DNA of 57,713 nt, taken from the IMG/VR virus record IMGVR_UViG_3300023184_003134, positions 1 through 57,713 of that record, one strand, 5' to 3'. Position numbers and translations under genes: made by a program. How positions within the stretch are numbered: position 1 is the first letter of the stretch; every line of letters starts with the position of its first letter. Origin of the DNA: a virus. Shown here one piece after another: positions 46,220 through 53,482 of this stretch. The notes beneath the pieces are model-generated. The model was not told where the DNA came from, did no database searches, and saw nothing but the letters and a program-made list of their open reading frames with translations.

Positions 46220-46296
46220 AATTTAATGTTTTTGTTTTGTTAATAATATTCTATATAGTTCAAATACCATACCATTAAGGTTAAACTGACACTTTG

Positions 46297-47004
46297 TTAG
46301 AATTGTCCAACGTTTAATGAAAATTTGTCATTTTTTTGTGACTTATCTTGTAATTTTAATTCTTCTTGTCTTTCTATGATTGTACTCATAAAATCTCCCC
46401 AATGTAAAATATATTGAATAGAAGAACGTAATGTATTTTTAACATTAAATGTTTTTAAATACTTTTCATTATCTTCATCATATAATCCATCGGTAAGTTT
46501 AATGCCAAAATATTCATTTTCAGTATATTGAATACCATAGTAGTTCAATGTAAAGAATGTTCTATCGGTAATTGTCATAAATGGTATTTCATCATTTCTT
46601 TTATAGTAATCCATTCTATTATCTATTTCCCATTTATTTGTATTATGCACATAATGTACTTGTCCTTTAATACCTAATTTACCTAAATCATGATGTAATG
46701 CTGCAAACATTAATTCTTCATCTTCAAAATCAATAGTACCACCCTGTGCAACAAATAAATCTTTCATTTTTAATGCATTCTTACACACATTAAAAATATG
46801 GTCAATATATCCCCCATCGTAACAATTGTGATATAATAATCTACCACTTGCCGGAGACATTGCTAAATTCATACCTAATTCGTTTTCAGAATACATATGA
46901 AGTAATTTTTCAAGTCTATCACCGGTGAAATACTTTTTAATAATAGCAATAAACTTATCGTAATTTGCTTTAATTTCCTCTGCTGTCTTTTTTCTTTGTG
47001 TCAT
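46297..47004 (-). CDS. HD-domain phosphohydrolase-like protein
   Basis: 235 residues. The metal site follows the HD pattern: YDGGYIDHIFNV supplies an early His, FAALHHDLGKLG the central HD pair (about 107-108) and ILHWGDFMST a final Asp. HD enzymes cleave phosphate esters, often in nucleotides or cyclic nucleotides. The substrate could be dNTPs or a host defence signal, but the sequence does not tell. It follows a methyltransferase by three bases. No membrane segment. Confidence 0.75.
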   Translation of the reverse strand: MTQRKKTAEEIKANYDKFIAIIKKYFTGDRLEKLLHMYSENELGMNLAMSPASGRLLYHNCYDGGYIDHIFNVCKNALKMKDLFVAQGGTIDFEDEELMFAALHHDLGKLGIKGQVHYVHNTNKWEIDNRMDYYKRNDEIPFMTITDRTFFTLNYYGIQYTENEYFGIKLTDGLYDEDNEKYLKTFNVKNTLRSSIQYILHWGDFMSTIIERQEELKLQDKSQKNDKFSLNVGQF

Positions 47005-47007
47005 AAT

Positions 47008-47646
47008 TTATAGTTTAAAAAATTTATCTGCGTTATTTATTTTATTTATTCTATTTTCTGCAATCTTACACGTAACTTCATGTATTTCACTACCTATGTA
47101 CTTTCTATTATTTTCAATACATACCACTGCCGTAGTACCACTACCTATAAATGGGTCAAATACTATTTCATTTTTCTTTGTATATCCATTGATAAATTCT
47201 TTTACAATATTAGCCGAAAAATTGTAGGTATATTCCGGTGTTGCTGGTACAAATACTTCATACCAAACATCCGGTAAATTTACTACTTTTGAAACATCTT
47301 TTTTAAATGTTAAAATAAAAGTATAACCTGGTCTATATAAATCAATTTTATATGTTTTAACCCATATTTTCTGTGATATTAATCTCCATCCTAATTCATT
47401 CATTAGGGTACACATAATAGTATGTTTCGGAATAATAGTACCTTCTGCTTTTCTATCGGAAACAAATATAGTGACGGTATCATTCTTTGGATTAAATTTT
47501 TCAAACCTTTCTTTTAAGAAATGAATATAAGGTTGTATATTTTTAGTATCTACTCCAATTTCATCAAAATCTGGTGGAGATGTAATAATGTAATCATAAT
47601 CTAAGTTACGATTAAGTGTATCTAAACAATCTTCGTTGTAAATCAT
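47008..47646 (-). CDS. DNA methyltransferase-like protein, beta class, with SPPD motif
   Basis: 212 residues. Motif IV comes first (YIITSPPDFDEIG, 19-31) and motif I last (IVFDPFIGSGTTAVVC, 161-176), the circular order of beta-class N4/N6 DNA methyltransferases. Motif IV reads SPPD where the usual aromatic residue is Asp, which may change or abolish base flipping. KYIGSEIHEVTCKIAENRI follows as motif III-like. The target recognition region is short. It overlaps the 100-residue gene upstream. Likely protects or marks phage DNA; activity is uncertain. Confidence 0.75.
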   Translation of the reverse strand: MIYNEDCLDTLNRNLDYDYIITSPPDFDEIGVDTKNIQPYIHFLKERFEKFNPKNDTVTIFVSDRKAEGTIIPKHTIMCTLMNELGWRLISQKIWVKTYKIDLYRPGYTFILTFKKDVSKVVNLPDVWYEVFVPATPEYTYNFSANIVKEFINGYTKKNEIVFDPFIGSGTTAVVCIENNRKYIGSEIHEVTCKIAENRINKINNADKFFKL

Positions 47647-47945
47647 TTTGTTAAGTTTTCTTTTGTTAATATTTTATATAATAGTTCAATTTCTTCTTCG
47701 GTTTCTAACATTGGTAAATTATCAAATAAGGTTACCAAATATTCACCCTCATTTAAATCCATATTTTTCCACTCATCACTTGCTATCGATATCAATGTAG
47801 GTCTATCATGTATATCATAATCATCTAATGGTAAAGGTAATATCCAATAATAATATTCTGAATCCTCATCGTTTTCTTCTATCTTTATTGCTCCCCATTT
47901 TTTAAAAGAATGGTCGGTAATTGGTGTTTGTGGCATTGTTATCAT
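47643..47945 (-). CDS. Small acidic protein of unknown function
   Basis: 100 residues (or 97 from ATG 47936). Acidic and aromatic, with KWGAIKIEENDEDSEYYYWI near the start and NMDLNEGEYLVTLFDNLP later. No domain recognised. It overlaps the methyltransferase start by four bases and has a host-type promoter directly upstream. The promoter would begin the mRNA almost at the first ATG, so the second ATG may be the real start. Confidence 0.6.
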   Translation of the reverse strand: MITMPQTPITDHSFKKWGAIKIEENDEDSEYYYWILPLPLDDYDIHDRPTLISIASDEWKNMDLNEGEYLVTLFDNLPMLETEEEIELLYKILTKENLTK

Positions 47946-47949
47946 AACT

Positions 47950-47980
47950 CAAATATACAACTTTTTTTCCTAATCACAAA
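47950..47980 (-). promoter_or_regulatory. Bacteroidota-type promoter before the 100-residue gene
   Basis: TTTGTG (47980-47975), 19 bases after TTG, then a perfect TATATTTG (47957-47950). It spans the gap after the lipoprotein stop (47970). It would drive the 100-residue gene, the beta-class methyltransferase and the HD gene. Confidence 0.6.
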
Positions 47981-48578
47981 TTATTCTAATAGATTTTAGT
48001 ATTGAATCTACTCTAATCTTTGAAAATAAATTATCTACGGGTATCTCAATTGTATAGATTGCTTTACCTATAATCGTAAGTGTATCACCACGCATCGGGT
48101 ATACAGGTGCGGCAATAGTATTAATATTACCATCATCAAATCCTAATTGTGATGTTCCATTTACAATAGGAATAATTTGGTCTTTTTGTGAAATTAAATT
48201 CGGTAATTGTGATATTTGTAATTGACCGGTGTATGGATTGAAATATGTTTTGACAATTGTACCAACCGATTCACCTGCTTTTAAAATCCAATAATGTGAA
48301 CCTGTCCATTCTATTCTACCTTGTACGGGTGAGGGAATTTGATTTGGTTTACCATCAACTAAAAGTGTACCTGTTATTCTGCTAAATGTTTGTGTTCTTG
48401 TTGTAGATAGTGTTAAATGATAAAATCCATTGATATCTTTTGGTAAACTTTGCTTACCATCCGAACTTAATGCCGAATCAATTGTAAATGAAATTGTGTG
48501 TTGGGGTAGTATTGGTTTTGTGATTTCTTTTTCACATGCACATAATAGTACAATACCAATAAGAGGTAAAATCTTCAT
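47970..48578 (-). CDS. Putative phage lipoprotein
   Basis: 202 residues. A signal peptide with lipobox is visible: MKILPLIGIVLLCACEKE, cleaved before C15 (LLCAC). The following residues after Cys are EKE, an acidic start that fits lipoprotein signals of Bacteroidota. The rest is a beta-rich soluble domain of unknown family. A phage-encoded envelope lipoprotein could block adsorption of competing phages or act in lysis; both are inference. It has its own host-type promoter with a 22-base leader, so it is likely made early. Confidence 0.7.
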   Translation of the reverse strand: MKILPLIGIVLLCACEKEITKPILPQHTISFTIDSALSSDGKQSLPKDINGFYHLTLSTTRTQTFSRITGTLLVDGKPNQIPSPVQGRIEWTGSHYWILKAGESVGTIVKTYFNPYTGQLQISQLPNLISQKDQIIPIVNGTSQLGFDDGNINTIAAPVYPMRGDTLTIIGKAIYTIEIPVDNLFSKIRVDSILKSIRIICD

Positions 48579-48602
48579 ATCTTAGAGTTTAATGTTTATA
48601 CT

Positions 48603-48634
48603 TAAAGATACGAAATTATTAGGACTTTTCCAAT
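48603..48634 (-). promoter_or_regulatory. Bacteroidota-type promoter of the lipoprotein gene
   Basis: ATTGG (48634-48630), 20 bases after TTG, then TATCTTTA (48610-48603). The expected start is near 48600, about 22 bases before the ATG at 48578. Contains the 16-mer shared with the methyltransferase promoter. Confidence 0.65.
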
Positions 48635-49413
48635 TATTTTAGAATATTTGTTGTAATTAATTGATTATTAACAAGATATGTATATAATTTTTTTGAATAT
48701 TTTTTATTATGTATGTATCCTGGATGTGCTCCATCAACTCCATTATCAACAAATGGTGCTGAATAATCTCCATCAAATCTATTATTATCATTATAATCAT
48801 TAGTTGCATACCATCCATTCCAAACCCAATTACATTTTTTTGATTCTAAAAATAATTTTATTAACGTATGGTTTTTATACCAATTTATAAAATTGTTTGA
48901 TTTATTTAATAAAGTAAGATGTGCATTATGTTCATTTACACCATTTTCGGTTTCTTTAAAATACCCCCAACTTTTATGGTGGAATGGTTCTATACCACCT
49001 TCATTGGTATAAAATTCTCGTCTATGTGATTCGGTATACATAATTAAAACTAAATCAGGTTTTACTAAATCGTAATATGTCATCAAACAACGGGTGATAT
49101 AATCATTACTTCTACCACCACATCCGAAATTTAAATCAACTCCATTTGGTATTAATTTACACAATTGATGTGACCATGTTTCGTTATCATTTACACCAAC
49201 TCCCTCAGTAATAGAACAACCTAATGACATTACCTTAAACCCTTCTTTTTTTATACTAGCTCCTCTAAACCCCAATTCATTATAAGTGTAAGTGCAATTT
49301 CCTGTAATATCTGAACCCGAACCTTTATATGTTTGATTAACTCTTTCACTTAAATTGTTTCTAAACGATGAAATTTCAAATCCCGCAGGATTCCAATATT
49401 CTAATGCCTTCAT
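48634..49413 (-). CDS. SGNH hydrolase-like protein
   Basis: 259 residues. SGNH blocks: VMSLGCSITEGVGV (Ser in GCS), LNFGCGGRSNDYITR, and DGAHPGYIHNKKYSKKLY with the Asp and His of the catalytic pair. NELGFRG before block I is typical of a subset of bacterial SGNH proteins. No signal peptide. It is the last gene of the oxygenase/sulfotransferase cassette, overlapping the oxygenase by the ATGA junction. It may esterify or de-esterify the same target. Confidence 0.75.
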   Translation of the reverse strand: MKALEYWNPAGFEISSFRNNLSERVNQTYKGSGSDITGNCTYTYNELGFRGASIKKEGFKVMSLGCSITEGVGVNDNETWSHQLCKLIPNGVDLNFGCGGRSNDYITRCLMTYYDLVKPDLVLIMYTESHRREFYTNEGGIEPFHHKSWGYFKETENGVNEHNAHLTLLNKSNNFINWYKNHTLIKLFLESKKCNWVWNGWYATNDYNDNNRFDGDYSAPFVDNGVDGAHPGYIHNKKYSKKLYTYLVNNQLITTNILK

Positions 49414-49913
49414 ATTAATTTATTTCTTTCTATTTTTATATGTTCGTTTTCTAAAAACCATAATAAAGAATACCTTTCACCTTCTAAAATTGGTGTTATT
49501 TCGTGGTCTATTCTTACATCAAATAAATATGTATTCCCAATAACTTTATCTAATATAATTTCATTTGGGTTGTATAATTTAAAATCACCTCCTATAAAAT
49601 TATCGTTTAATAATACACCAATTGCGTATAATCTTTCATCTCTAACATCATTATGCTTACCAAACCAATTACCTTTTGCAAATTTATGAAAATGTATTTC
49701 TTCTTTATTTTTTATAATTTGTAAACCAGTTTCGGATTCAAAAAAATATTTTAATTTATCAAATAACCATTTATTTTGTAATGAATAATCAATTGGTTGG
49801 GAATGGTATTTTCTATTTTCCATATTAAAGTTTGCAATATTTTCATTTGCATTCCATACAATAGATTCACATTCTACTTTATTAAATAATACTCTTTGGC
49901 TTAATAATTTCAT
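49410..49913 (-). CDS. 2-oxoglutarate/Fe(II) oxygenase, prolyl-hydroxylase type (cassette member 5)
   Basis: 167 residues. Metal ligands H87 and D89 (FGKHNDVRDE) and H137 (DVRIDHEITP), with R147 in GERYSLLWFL for 2-oxoglutarate. IGGDFKLY is the shared core strand. It starts 32 bases inside the preceding oxygenase gene, an unusually long overlap for this window. The family hydroxylates proline, lysine or aspartate side chains, or free molecules. The C-terminus ends NKLI like most proteins of the cassette. Substrate unknown. Confidence 0.85.
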   Translation of the reverse strand: MKLLSQRVLFNKVECESIVWNANENIANFNMENRKYHSQPIDYSLQNKWLFDKLKYFFESETGLQIIKNKEEIHFHKFAKGNWFGKHNDVRDERLYAIGVLLNDNFIGGDFKLYNPNEIILDKVIGNTYLFDVRIDHEITPILEGERYSLLWFLENEHIKIERNKLI

Positions 49914-50439
49914 TACTTAAGTTTTGTTTTTCAACAAATAACATTAATGTTATTCTATTTCCTTTGGTTATCATATCAACTGAATGTGGTGATGACGATT
50001 CAAAAATATAAACTTTTCCAGTTTCAAAATTTATTATAGTTTCATTATTACTACTATATATTTTAAAATCACCACCTATAAAATCTTCTTTTGAATTTAA
50101 TTGAACTCCAATTGTATATATTCTTTCTGCACCATTTTTTATGTGGTCATCATGTTTTATAAAATAATCACCTTCTTTGTAATTTCTATATGCTGTAAAT
50201 ATATTATTGTTAATTATTTTTTTAATATTTGGTATGCCATTTACCCAATTGACTATTCTTTCCGCAAACCATATATTTTCATTGTTCCAAATTAAAGTAT
50301 TTGATAACATTTTACCTCCTATTTTAGTTTCTTTAGTATTATAATCAACAGATATTTCTCTATTGTGCCATTGATTTGCGTATGATATAATTTTATCACA
50401 TTCTTCTTTTGTGAATAAAATTTCTTCTTTTAATAACAT
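49882..50439 (-). CDS. 2-oxoglutarate/Fe(II) oxygenase, prolyl-hydroxylase type (cassette member 4)
   Basis: 185 residues. H96 and D98 (FIKHDDHIKN), H152 (SSSPHSVDMI) and R162 (KGNRITLML) make a complete site. IGGDFKIYSS is nearly identical to the matching strand in the downstream enzyme, so the two are close paralogues. The coding region overlaps the next gene by 32 bases and follows the 38-residue micro-gene by five. No export signal. Substrate unknown. Confidence 0.85.
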   Translation of the reverse strand: MLLKEEILFTKEECDKIISYANQWHNREISVDYNTKETKIGGKMLSNTLIWNNENIWFAERIVNWVNGIPNIKKIINNNIFTAYRNYKEGDYFIKHDDHIKNGAERIYTIGVQLNSKEDFIGGDFKIYSSNNETIINFETGKVYIFESSSPHSVDMITKGNRITLMLFVEKQNLSNEIIKPKSII

Positions 50440-50444
50440 TTTTT

Positions 50445-50561
50445 CTAAATTAATTTATTAACTTTCGTATTAACCCTATATTTTTGCCCAACGGGAAAGT
50501 TTTTATTTTCTAAATCAGTTATGTCCAAATAATCTAATATTTTTTGAAATTCATTAATCAT
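50445..50561 (-). CDS. 38-residue micro-gene
   Basis: An ATG at 50561 opens 38 codons ending in TAG at 50447. The peptide begins MINEFQKILDYLDITDLENK, continues NFPVGQKYRVNT and ends KVNKLI. It exactly fills the space between the sulfotransferase stop (one base away) and the next oxygenase (five bases), and it ends in the same KLI-type tail as its neighbours. The fit argues for a translated gene. Too short to classify; no membrane segment, and no Cys. It could be a substrate or regulator of the cassette. Confidence 0.6.
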   Translation of the reverse strand: MINEFQKILDYLDITDLENKNFPVGQKYRVNTKVNKLI

Positions 50562-50562
50562 A

Positions 50563-51147
50563 TTATATTAATTTTTTTTCGTTTGTTATTGGGTTATTTT
50601 GTCTTTGTTTATGTTTTGGGTGTAAAATTTCATAATCCAAAGAAATTGATTTATCAATTAAACCCGTACCATAGTATATGTTTTCGTAGGTGTCAATTGG
50701 GACATTTAATAAATTTGATAATTTAATCATATATTCGTTTACCATTTTAATTTTAATCTCCAACTTGTCGGCAAGATTATCATATAAGTGATTGTGGTAA
50801 AGATATTTAGCTCTTTCATCCATTCCCGAATTTTGTACCGATAATGATTCTGCATTTTCTTTTGTGTTTTCTCTTATGATTAATATAACTTTATCAAATT
50901 GTTTACTAAAATCTACATAAAAATCAACACAATTTTGCAAATGCTCTTCTGTAACCGTTTCAGTTTTGAATTTATCGTCAATTTGACTTAATTGAGTTTT
51001 AAACACTATATTTTCAATTTCAAACTCAGTTATTCCCCTTCTAAATGGTTCATATATATAAGAAAGATTATTAGCAGCTGCTATCGATTTCATCAATGAA
51101 CTTGTTCCAGACCTTGGTATTCCAATTATTAAAAAATTATTTTTCAT
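50563..51147 (-). CDS. Sulfotransferase-like protein
   Basis: 194 residues from the ATG at 51147; a GTG ten codons upstream is less likely. The P-loop for the 5'-phosphosulfate of PAPS is FLIIGIPRSGTSSLMK (5-20). VILIIRENTKENAESL is the equivalent of the 3'-phosphate strand, in which the usual R-x-P is RENT. YEPFRR is further typical. Such enzymes move sulfate to a hydroxyl of a sugar, tyrosine or lipid. It lies between two oxygenase genes, so sulfation of a newly made hydroxyl is a natural idea, but unproven. Confidence 0.75.
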   Translation of the reverse strand: MKNNFLIIGIPRSGTSSLMKSIAAANNLSYIYEPFRRGITEFEIENIVFKTQLSQIDDKFKTETVTEEHLQNCVDFYVDFSKQFDKVILIIRENTKENAESLSVQNSGMDERAKYLYHNHLYDNLADKLEIKIKMVNEYMIKLSNLLNVPIDTYENIYYGTGLIDKSISLDYEILHPKHKQRQNNPITNEKKLI

Positions 51148-51183
51148 AGTTTTTAAAATTAAGTGTGGTATATCCACATTTGT

Positions 51184-51750
51184 TTATATTAATGTTTTTT
51201 TAAAGTTTTCTATTGGTGTCAACCTAAACCAATTAACCAATGAATATCGTGTTCCTGTTGTTATGGGTTTTACTCTATGTGTTAAATGTGAATAAAATAT
51301 AAATAAATTACCCAATCCTTTTTCTAAAGTTATTTCATTATTATCTTTGTCTTTTATTTGTAATTCTCCACCGGTATACTCATCATTTAATTGTATTACC
51401 ATTGAGCAATACCTTTTAGAAAAAACTTCGTCCTCATTCCCACTATCCTCATGCCAATTATAATAACCGTCTTTTGTATATTCTGTAAATTGAAACATAT
51501 TATTTGTAAAATCAATAACGTATCCTTTCACATTCACCTCTTTTTTAAAAATATTAATTAATTTTTCATTTAAATTTGGAAAATTTAAACTATAATCATA
51601 GAAAAAAACATTTGATTTTCTACTTTTTAAATCCAACATGTTAGGTCCACCCACCCCTGCTGGCTTTAATTCTTTAGTTAATGAAAATTGTAATAAATCT
51701 TCACATTCTTTTTTTGATAGAAGATTTGGTATAGTAGTATAGTTTATCAT
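51184..51750 (-). CDS. 2-oxoglutarate/Fe(II) oxygenase, PKHD-like (cassette member 3)
   Basis: 188 residues. The triad is H100, D102 (YNWHEDSGNED) and H158 (SHLTHRVKP), with R168 (GTRYSLVNWF). YTGGELQIKDK is the core strand. The sequence resembles the PiuC/PKHD-type hydroxylases, which act in iron metabolism or on peptides, although it is shorter than PiuC (about 225). Ends KKTLI. Stands between a sulfotransferase and another oxygenase. Confidence 0.85.
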   Translation of the reverse strand: MINYTTIPNLLSKKECEDLLQFSLTKELKPAGVGGPNMLDLKSRKSNVFFYDYSLNFPNLNEKLINIFKKEVNVKGYVIDFTNNMFQFTEYTKDGYYNWHEDSGNEDEVFSKRYCSMVIQLNDEYTGGELQIKDKDNNEITLEKGLGNLFIFYSHLTHRVKPITTGTRYSLVNWFRLTPIENFKKTLI

Positions 51751-51759
51751 TTATTAAAA

Positions 51760-52287
51760 TTATATTAAAGATTTTTTATTTATTGAAATTTCTTTCCAAT
51801 GTAAAAATAATTGAATAACAGATTCGTTGTCGGCACATATTAATTCATCTCTCCAATGTGTAATTTTATCCGAATTTATTATAAGTACACCATCTCCAAT
51901 ATTTGGTGTGTGTGAAATTTCAATATTGTTATATTCGGCATTAAGTGACCATCCTTGTTTAATGTTTGAAAATAAACAAATGCTTAATGTAATACCAATA
52001 TCGTCCCTATCTACGTGTTTTTTTAAAACTGAACCATTTTTATATTCTCTAACAAATGAATTAACATTTTTAATTTCTTTATTATGATTTAACTCAGTAA
52101 TAATTGGTTTTATAGTATTTAATAATTTATCAAATTCACCATAACCTCTGAAACCATACGTTGTTTTATAATTAAGTAATGTATCATATTTATCCGAATT
52201 TATTTTTATTTTTTGTAGTCTACGAAAATCAGAAACTAACAGTTCACAATCTTCAGCTGAAACTAAATTATTTAATAAATGTATCAT
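51760..52287 (-). CDS. 2-oxoglutarate/Fe(II) oxygenase-like protein lacking the usual Arg (cassette member 2)
   Basis: 175 residues. Metal ligands H91, D93 (LKKHVDRDDIG) and H144 (DKITHWRDEL) are present. At the place of the 2-oxoglutarate-binding Arg, the sequence reads NESVIQLFLHW with no basic residue. The core strand GGDF/GGEL is also absent. So it may use a different anchor, another cosubstrate, or be non-catalytic. The ORF overlaps the sulfotransferase gene by four bases and ends KKSLI. Family assignment is fair; activity is open. Confidence 0.7.
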   Translation of the reverse strand: MIHLLNNLVSAEDCELLVSDFRRLQKIKINSDKYDTLLNYKTTYGFRGYGEFDKLLNTIKPIITELNHNKEIKNVNSFVREYKNGSVLKKHVDRDDIGITLSICLFSNIKQGWSLNAEYNNIEISHTPNIGDGVLIINSDKITHWRDELICADNESVIQLFLHWKEISINKKSLI

Positions 52288-52985
52288 ATGATATTATTTG
52301 ATTTGATAAATCTTTTTTCGAATAATTCCCAATACCAGTTCCTTAATTCATCATCTATTATAATTTTATTTTCTTGTTTTACGAAATTATTATGTAACAT
52401 ATTATTTGGATTTATATTTGATATGAGTATGTTTTCTTTATATTTTTTATAAAAAAATTCTTCAACTTTATATAATTCATTAATACTAAATTCATATGTA
52501 CATTTTTCATTGTTTTTCCAAAATTGTTGTGAAATCATTAAATTGGATATTAAACCAAAATTTGGCGCTGTTTTAGGTGCACCTTTATAATCTTTTACGA
52601 TTATAAAATTATTTTTTTCTGTTGTTTCATAATAATGCATATTATTTACAAATGTTTTATCAAATGTTTTATACAAAAAATTATTATCAATATCTTTCCA
52701 ATTTATAATTGGTGTATATCCATCTTTATCGATTGATAACCAAATTGTTTGTAATGAACTAATCCATCGTTCCAATGGGTCTCTGGTTATACAAATTGTT
52801 TCTTTTTTTCCAAAATATTCATACAATTCATCAAGTTTAATATGTAAATGATTATATGGGTCTTTGTAATACTGCCTATGTTTTTCAATTTTTAAATTAG
52901 AATTTAATAATGCGTTTTCTATTGAACTACTTGCACATTTTGGAACCGATACCCATATCAAATCATTATTAATCAATAATCCCAT
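52284..52985 (-). CDS. Sulfotransferase (PAPS-dependent) family protein
   Basis: 233 residues. The phosphosulfate loop is WVSVPKCASSSIENAL (11-26) and the 3'-phosphate site is CITRDPLERWISSL (65-78), with the conserved R-D-P-x-x-R. Both are textbook for cytosolic/Golgi-type sulfotransferases. The C-terminal half is Asn-rich and unassigned. No membrane anchor. It overlaps an oxygenase on each side. PAPS must come from the host. Acceptor unknown: glycans, tyrosines or lipids are all possible. Confidence 0.82.
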   Translation of the reverse strand: MGLLINNDLIWVSVPKCASSSIENALLNSNLKIEKHRQYYKDPYNHLHIKLDELYEYFGKKETICITRDPLERWISSLQTIWLSIDKDGYTPIINWKDIDNNFLYKTFDKTFVNNMHYYETTEKNNFIIVKDYKGAPKTAPNFGLISNLMISQQFWKNNEKCTYEFSINELYKVEEFFYKKYKENILISNINPNNMLHNNFVKQENKIIIDDELRNWYWELFEKRFIKSNNII

Positions 52986-53482
52986 TATAATAAACTTTTA
53001 TTTGTTTTTTGTTTTTTTTGTAAAAATGTATATAAACTAAATCTAACTCCGGATATCATAGGTTCAACTTTATGTAATGTTTTACTATGAATTTTAACAC
53101 TTAATCCTGTTTTTGGTGTTATTGAAAATTCTAAATCATTATCGTAATGAATTAATTTTCCACCTTCAAAATTTTCATTTAAATATGTAACAAAACTTAA
53201 ATCACCACTATCTTTATGTTTACTATTGTGTATCTGTCTATCTGGTTTTATTATGTTTATAGCAGTTTCAATTAATTCATATTCACCATTAGATGTTATT
53301 ATTTTATAGTATTCTTTTAATTTGTTGTCATCTACAAATATAGAATCAAACCACAAATTTTCTCCTAAATTATTTTTTTGATTATAGGTTGTACGCCACT
53401 TCCATTTTGTTTCGTCGTATATTAAATTGTTAATATACTTCAATTCTTCCTGTGTCAATAGATTTTGTAATATTTCTACCAT
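52985..53482 (-). CDS. 2-oxoglutarate/Fe(II) oxygenase, prolyl-hydroxylase type (cassette member 1)
   Basis: 165 residues. H89 and D91 (NSKHKDSGDLS), H137 (SKTLHKVEPM) and R147 (SGVRFSLYTFL) complete the site, with FEGGKLIHYDN as core strand. Short for the family but whole. It starts within the stop of the radical SAM gene (TAATG) and ends KSLL. As the first oxygenase after the radical SAM enzyme, it may act on the same target. Confidence 0.85.
   Translation of the reverse strand: MVEILQNLLTQEELKYINNLIYDETKWKWRTTYNQKNNLGENLWFDSIFVDDNKLKEYYKIITSNGEYELIETAINIIKPDRQIHNSKHKDSGDLSFVTYLNENFEGGKLIHYDNDLEFSITPKTGLSVKIHSKTLHKVEPMISGVRFSLYTFLQKKQKTNKSLL

Noticed and set aside
46220-46296. Host-type promoter before hsp20
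   Set aside because: GGTATTTG has both key bases of the TA pair wrong, and no TTG lies at the right distance.
44884-47646. Restriction-modification system
   Set aside because: Two methyltransferase-like genes are present but no restriction endonuclease is near; endonuclease I at 19 kb is structure-specific.
51164-51180. Small palindrome TGTGG/CCACA before the sulfotransferase
   Set aside because: Only five base pairs with no T-run; too short to call an operator or terminator.
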